A stretch of 64,000 nt of DNA from Actinospineispora spinosispora DSM 44797 (GTDB taxonomy: Bacteria; Actinomycetota; Actinomycetes; Mycobacteriales; Pseudonocardiaceae). The stretch is taken from contig NZ_AUBB01000020.1 of the NCBI RefSeq assembly GCF_000429025.1, forward strand, positions 62,001 to 126,000. The letters run 5' to 3'. Below are positions 53,101 to 64,000 of this stretch, piece after piece. Under the pieces are notes generated by a model that was not told where the DNA came from, did not search any database, and saw only the letters and a program-made list of their open reading frames with translations. Made by a program: the position numbers and the translations under genes. The stretch's first letter is position 1, and each line of letters opens with the position of its first letter.

Positions 53101-55722
53101 GCCGACCATGCCCTCCAGGGTGGTTTCGACGGCCGCGGTCAGGACCGGGTGGGGCGACACCTCGACGAAGAGTCCGTACCCGCCCTGGCGCAGGCCCCTG
53201 ACGGCGCGGTCGAACTGGACGGAGTTGCGCAGGCTCGCGTACCAGTACTCGGCGTCAGCCTCCGGGCCAGCCAGGTGCTCACCGGTCATCGCCGACACCA
53301 TCGGCACGCTGGCCGGACCGGGAACGATCCCGGACAACGCACCCAGCACCTGCCCCCGGATGCCCTCCACCTGCGGCCCGTGCGAGGCATAGTCAACCGG
53401 CAACAACCGCGCCCGAACCCCGTCCCGCTCACACTCGCCCAGCAGCTCCCGCAAGTCAGCGAGATCACCCGACACGACCGTCGCATCCGGACCGTTCACC
53501 GCCGCCACCGCCACCCCGGGCCGTACGGTCAACCGGGCCTCGACCTGCTCCAGCGGCGCACCGATCGAGGCCATGCCGCCGAGGCCCGACAACGCCGTCA
53601 GCGCCTGGCTACGGAGCGCGACGACCTTCGCCGCGTCGTCCAGACCCAGGATTCCCGCGACCACAGCGGCGGCGATCTCACCCTGGCTGTGTCCCACCAC
53701 CGCGTCCGGCCGCACCCCGGCCGCCTGCCACACCGCGGCCAGCGACACCATCACCGCCCACAGCGCCGGCTGCACCACATCGACGCGGTCCAGACCGGGC
53801 GCGTCCGGCTCACCGGCCAGCACCGCGCCGAGTGACCAGTCCACGTGGGGCTCCAGCGCGCGCTCGCACTCGGCGAGACGCGCGGCGAAGACCGGGCTCG
53901 CCCCGATCAGCTCCCGCCCCATCCCGAGCCACTGCGACCCCTGACCGGGGAAGACGAACACCGTCGGGCCACGGACAGCGGCAACGCCGGAGACCACACC
54001 CGCGGCAGGCTCACCAGCGGCGACGGCCACCAGTCCGGTCAGCAACCCGGCTCGCTCAGCCTCGACGACAACCGCGCGCCGCTCGAAGACGGTCCGGGTC
54101 GCGGCCAGTGACCAGCCCACATCGACAAGATCCACACTCGGGTCGCCGTCGACCCGCGCGCCCAACCGCCGGGCCTGCCCCGCCAGCGCACCGGTCGATC
54201 GCGCCGACAACGCCCAGGCCACGCACGGTCCGCTCAGGACGTTCGGCAGCGCGCCCCCGCTCGAGGGGTCGGTCCGGCGACCGCTCGCCTCGGCGCCCGA
54301 CGGGCCGTCGCCCGCCATCGTGGAGTCGGACTCGGGTGGCGCCTCCTCGACGATCAGGTGGGCATTGGTCCCGCTGATGCCGAAGGAAGACACCCCGGCC
54401 CGACGGGGGCGGGCCTTGCTCTCGGCGTCGCCGGCATCCGGGAGCCACGGCCGGGGCTCGGTGAGCAACTCGATCTGACCGGCCGACCAGTCGACCCTGG
54501 CCGTCGGTTCGTCCACGTGCAGGGTCCGGGGCAGCTCCCGGTGTCGCAGGGCCTGGACCATCTTCATCAGGCCGGCGGCCCCCGCGGCGGCACCGGTGTG
54601 GGCGAAGTTGGACTTCACCGACCCGAGCCAGAGCGGACGGTCCGGCGCGCGGTCGCGGCCGTAGGTGGCCAGCAGCGCCTGCGCCTCGATCGGGTCGCCC
54701 AGCGTCGTGCCGGTGCCGTGCGCCTCGACGGCGTCCACGTCGTCGGCGGACAGCCGGGCGTTGGACAGCGCGGTGCGGATGACCCGCTGCTGGGAGGGCC
54801 CGTTCGGCGCGGTCAGCCCGTTGGATGCGCCGTCCTGGTTGATCGCGCTGCCTCGGATGACGGCCAGCACCGGATGGCCGTTGCGGCGCGCGTCGGTGAG
54901 ACGTTCCAACAGGAACATGCCGGCGCCCTCGCTCCAGGCGATGCCGTTGGCCGCGCTGGCAAAGGCCTTGCACCGCCCGTCCGGGGCCAGTCCTCCCTGC
55001 TGGGCGAAGTCGGCGAAGGAGTCGGGGGTGGCGAGCACGGTCACCCCGCCTGCCAGTGCCATCGAGGACTCGCCCGAGCGCAGCGACTGGCACGCCAGGT
55101 GGATGGCGACCAGGGACGAGGAGCACGCCGTGTCCACGGTCACCGCGGGGCCCTCGAGTCCCAGCGAGTAGGCGACCCGCCCGGAGATCACCGCGGCAAG
55201 ACTGCCGGTGAGCAGATAGCCGCCGGTGCCCTCAGTGCCGGCCACCCCGACGGCGTACCCGGAGTGGGTGCCCCCGGCGAAGACGCCGGTCTTCGAACCG
55301 CGCAGATCGGCCGGGTCGATCCCGGCCTGTTCGAGGGTCTCCCAGGTGACCTCGAGCAGCATCCGCTGCTGCGGGTCCATCGCCAGGGCCTCGCGCGGGC
55401 TGATGCCGAAGAACCCCGAGTCGAAGCACGGCGTCTGCTCGACGAACCCACCGGCCCGGACGTAGCTGCCCTCGTTGCCCGAGAGGATGGTCCCCCAGCC
55501 CCGGTCGTCGGGGAACTCGGTGATCGCGTCCCGACCGGCGGCCACCAGGTCCCAGAGCTCGTCCGGGCTGGTCACCCCGCCCGGGAACCGGCAGCCCATG
55601 CCGACGATGGCGATCGGCGCCCAGGACGCCTCGGTCAGCTGCTGGTTGTGCTGGCGGAGCCGGTCACTCTCCTTCAGGGATGCGCGCAGCGCATCGAGGA
55701 CCCTGTCCGATGACGTGGCCAT
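44647..55722 (-). CDS. Modular type I PKS B (two modules and terminal thioesterase)
   Basis: A 3691-residue PKS: N-terminal docking coil (DRVLDALRASLKESDRLR), module B1 (KS-AT-DH-KR-ACP), module B2 (KS-AT-KR-ACP) and a C-terminal thioesterase of about 275 residues. Start at ATG 55722, with GGGAGG eight bases upstream and 28 bases after PKS A. The thioesterase (about 44650-45480) has GHSSGG (nucleophile Ser near residue 3549), LLDTMSP and GDHFSML (His), so it should release the finished chain by hydrolysis or macrolactonisation. The protein is therefore the end of the assembly line although its gene precedes the loading gene. The N-terminal docking coil suits the C-terminal docking tail of PKS A. 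Several stretches use T/G-ending codons unlike the rest. Confidence 0.96.
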   Translation of the reverse strand: MATSSDRVLDALRASLKESDRLRQHNQQLTEASWAPIAIVGMGCRFPGGVTSPDELWDLVAAGRDAITEFPDDRGWGTILSGNEGSYVRAGGFVEQTPCFDSGFFGISPREALAMDPQQRMLLEVTWETLEQAGIDPADLRGSKTGVFAGGTHSGYAVGVAGTEGTGGYLLTGSLAAVISGRVAYSLGLEGPAVTVDTACSSSLVAIHLACQSLRSGESSMALAGGVTVLATPDSFADFAQQGGLAPDGRCKAFASAANGIAWSEGAGMFLLERLTDARRNGHPVLAVIRGSAINQDGASNGLTAPNGPSQQRVIRTALSNARLSADDVDAVEAHGTGTTLGDPIEAQALLATYGRDRAPDRPLWLGSVKSNFAHTGAAAGAAGLMKMVQALRHRELPRTLHVDEPTARVDWSAGQIELLTEPRPWLPDAGDAESKARPRRAGVSSFGISGTNAHLIVEEAPPESDSTMAGDGPSGAEASGRRTDPSSGGALPNVLSGPCVAWALSARSTGALAGQARRLGARVDGDPSVDLVDVGWSLAATRTVFERRAVVVEAERAGLLTGLVAVAAGEPAAGVVSGVAAVRGPTVFVFPGQGSQWLGMGRELIGASPVFAARLAECERALEPHVDWSLGAVLAGEPDAPGLDRVDVVQPALWAVMVSLAAVWQAAGVRPDAVVGHSQGEIAAAVVAGILGLDDAAKVVALRSQALTALSGLGGMASIGAPLEQVEARLTVRPGVAVAAVNGPDATVVSGDLADLRELLGECERDGVRARLLPVDYASHGPQVEGIRGQVLGALSGIVPGPASVPMVSAMTGEHLAGPEADAEYWYASLRNSVQFDRAVRGLRQGGYGLFVEVSPHPVLTAAVETTLEGMVGTAGEARAGSAPIVVGTLRRDDGGVPRLLESLAELHVRGVVVDWPGVLVGGSRVELPTYAFERQRFWPVSLSGGAGDVRSAGLDSIGHPLLGAAVELADGDARVVTGRLSVRAQPWLGEHVVGGFPFFPGTGYVELAVVAGHLVGCTRVEELTLAAPLVLPPDAEVQVQITVGGPGQDGLREVEIYARPQDAGAGWVRYASGQIGPCGSPAEQDTTDFTVWPPSDATATDIGGLYEALAEAGQDYGPAFQGLSAVWERGEDIFVEVASPEDVDTGAAAFGIHPTVLDATLHAVWMKLLDEGAQMPFVWSEVSLFASGATSLRARLRRGPNGAVSLLAVDGAGAPVISVGRLALRPVPSAAPASADQPAEEALFGVEWSAIPDTDSTTAPVAETGPWVVVGADSLGVVEGLVAGGVEPEVHPDLSVLADAATPVPGVLLTAVGTGDVDRTEDGDQGRAARRLTNEMVALLQQWLSLDSLADTRLVVVTRGAVAVRPGEGVADLAAAGVWGLVRSAQTENPGRLLLVDLPTDPGADLVGLLTEALSSPEPELAVRDGQAYGRRLVRPTGLVTDPETTDTSVPAEESGAAEEPGAVLVTGGTGTLGGLTARHLAATGRARHLLLVSRSGPMAASTGAGPAEVASAVAEAGADVHIVAADTGDRVALSGVVAGLPVGCPLTGVIHTAGIVDDGVVGSLTPERVDAVMRPKTDTAWNLHELTAGHPVEHFVMFSSTAAVFGGGGQGNYAAGNAFLDGLAAHRRAVGLPGLSLAWGAWVAEIGIGRNLSASQLAQVNSGGNFGADEGLAVLDLALTRDEALLVPSRIDVATLRVAASRGQALPRLLHTLSGPIRPVISSAANAAPDTSILHQQLAGAPESERDRILTQLVRAQAAAVLGHSSPEAIEPARAFTELGFDSLTAVDLRNRLNQATGLRLPATLVFDYPSPAALSQHIGKQLSGVLDDVVPIPVTPIAATTDDPIVIVGMGCRFPGGVNSPDEMWHLLNSGTDAISGFPDNRGWDLSGSYDPDPGSPGSSTRGGGFVDDAAAFDPGFFRISPREALAMDPQQRLLLEICWEAFEHAGIDPTSLRESTTGVFVGATASGYSDLGVTGDGAAGHLLTGNIASVISGRVSYTLGLEGPAVTVDTACSSSLVAMHLAASALRAGECSLALAGGVMLMIDQGGFLSFAQQGALAADGRSKPFSADADGMGLAEGAGVVVLERLSDARRNGHPVLAVVRGSAVNQDGASNGLTAPNGPSQQRVIRAALASAGLAAADVDVVEAHGTGTSLGDPIEAQAVLATYGRDRPADRPLWLGSVKTNLGHTQSAAGAAGVMKMVLALQHQELPVSLHADEPAHNIDWSAGHVELLAEARPWPVNGRPRRAGVSSFGISGTNAHLILEEPPPVGAPEPEGANGAEGRPAVLLDAPPAWPLSGRTAGVLAAQAGRLVAWVRGRDGVAPADVGWSLATARSAFEHRAVVLGSDLTELLSGATAVAEGESTATVLTGTVPAGRPARVGFLFAGQGAQRAGMGRQLYTASPVFAAAFDRAADLLEAELGLPIREVVLGAPEDDPGAVPDHGDDREAGRADQTVFAQTGLFALEVGLVAVLAEAGIVPDVVAGHSVGEIAAAHAAGVLSLEDACALVAARARLMQDLPPGGAMAAVAASEAEVLAELEGVPGVSLAAVNGPLSVVVSGEEVAVDELVRRWREQGRRVRRLRVSHAFHSALMDPALAELGTAAAGLEHRMPATSWVGALSGAPVEAPDAGYWTAQARQPVRFADAVKAMAELSVSVFIEIGPDGTLSGMASTALGDADPDAGESAEDCAEFIPLLRPNTPAATSVYAALGRAHVHGVSVDWTALLPVGRRVDLPTYAFSRRRFWIGTGMPAELPTGSRTGTTGEARFWAAVEGGDVRALADELAVEDRERLDGVLPMLASWRRREREDSVSAAWRYAISWARVPDPVAAVLSGVWLVVVYRAEQAEDHVRALTVHGAEPVVVEVARGQLDRASIAARVGQALDDLPTVTGVVSLLALEPEPLERHPVVAAGLAATVGLVQALGDLGVAAPLWVLTRGAVAAVEGEVLTAPMLAQVWGFGRVVGLEHPNRWGGLIDLPDVLDGRAAQRLCAVLAGAGPGFEDQVAIRGTGILGRRLVRAEPARGRDARWTPRGTVLVTGGSGALGGHAARWAAGRGADRIAVTSRSGANAPGVARLAADLAESGASVAVLAGDVGVRDDVAGLLRWVADSGPGLTAVLHAAGVAETTLVDQADLAGLAEVMAAKVGGAVWLDQLTVELDLAQFVVFSSISSTWGSGAQPGYAAGNAFLDALIENRRARGLAGASVAWGPWGGAGMAGSEETRTGLSSRGLRFLDGDRGIGALASVVDGGGGAVTVADVDWARFAEVFTLLRPSPLIADLPEVREVFSRAEPEPNAHETTALTHQLAGRSPAERDRIVTGLVRAEVAAVLGHESADEVDLVRPFSELGFDSLTAVELRNRLGSASGLRLASTVVFDCPTVSALAQHLLHQLEPASTRAPDTHRYVLSARVDRDAVSTLALGVLYQQAAGAGRADEAMALMTGLAAFRPKFSAIDELDNIPAPMTVARGPATFGMVCLPSFFGRSGPQEYARLAGRFQGVRSMSVLSEPGFREDEPLPASLADLVQVQVEALTRSLGDVSVVLLGHSSGGMVAHAVARHLEDIGRAPAGLVLLDTMSPPKNGLTGVNWSGLLDGALEHNSHDVEDTAWLTAMAHYYRFDWQEVGTSTVPTLQVWASDPIPGAMQITTHRSTWAYSRRAAAVEVPGDHFSMLGEHVATTAAAIEEWLTQL
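50235..55625 (-). other. PKS B module B1: KS-AT-DH-KR-ACP
   Basis: KS with DTACSSS (about 55123). AT with GHSQGE (about 53690) and DYASH (about 53390), methylmalonyl. DH with HVVGGFPFFP (His about 52743), YGPAFQG and HPTVLDATLH, all intact. KR with TGGTGTLGG (about 51318), a VDD variant of the B-type motif (about 51046) and GNYAAGN (about 50877). ACP with GFDSL (about 50370). Predicted result: a methyl-branched double bond. Confidence 0.92.
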
Positions 55723-55750
55723 TACGGCAACCTCCCGTTACCCGAAAGCA

Positions 55751-64000
<8,250 letters not shown>

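Overview
This window is very GC-rich, with dense C/G-ending codons and large modular type I polyketide synthase (PKS) genes. That points to a filamentous actinomycete, possibly of the Pseudonocardiales/Streptomycetales kind; the sequence does not allow a closer name. It covers one end of a polyketide biosynthetic cluster whose upstream part continues past base 64000.

Layout. Bases 1-3036 (+): the tail of a type II thioesterase, a lipoprotein of the tripeptidyl-aminopeptidase family that has lost its catalytic serine and apparently its histidine, and a cytochrome P450. Bases 3083-6914: a NarL-type response regulator and its histidine kinase (-), then a divergent MacB-like ABC permease and a small four-helix membrane protein (+). 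This looks like a membrane-stress or export unit. Bases 6929-64000 (-): four PKS genes read in the order A (55751-64000, incomplete at its start), B (44647-55722, ending in a thioesterase), C (18843-41096, with a loading module) and D (6929-18787). Between B and C lie four compact genes (41165-44621) for a hydroxymalonyl-ACP type extender unit: 3-hydroxyacyl-CoA dehydrogenase, free ACP, acyl-CoA dehydrogenase and FkbH-like protein.

How it works together (inference from domains). C starts the chain with a KS-AT-ACP loading module. Its KS has Ala in place of the active-site Cys and its AT has methylmalonyl motifs, so a propionyl starter is expected. Three modules in C and the first in D are complete KS-AT-DH-ER-KR-ACP modules with malonyl-type ATs; the second in D ketoreduces only, because its DH is eroded. 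C plus D would therefore deliver a 3-hydroxytridecanoyl chain, in effect a fatty tail built by a modular PKS. The C terminus of C and N terminus of D look like a docking pair. D carries a C-terminal docking segment but no partner is visible, so the chain probably passes to PKS proteins encoded beyond base 64000, then to A and B, where the thioesterase releases it. The gene order is therefore not colinear with synthesis. No O-methyltransferase accompanies the extender genes here, so the unit may stay hydroxylated rather than methoxylated. I cannot name the product.
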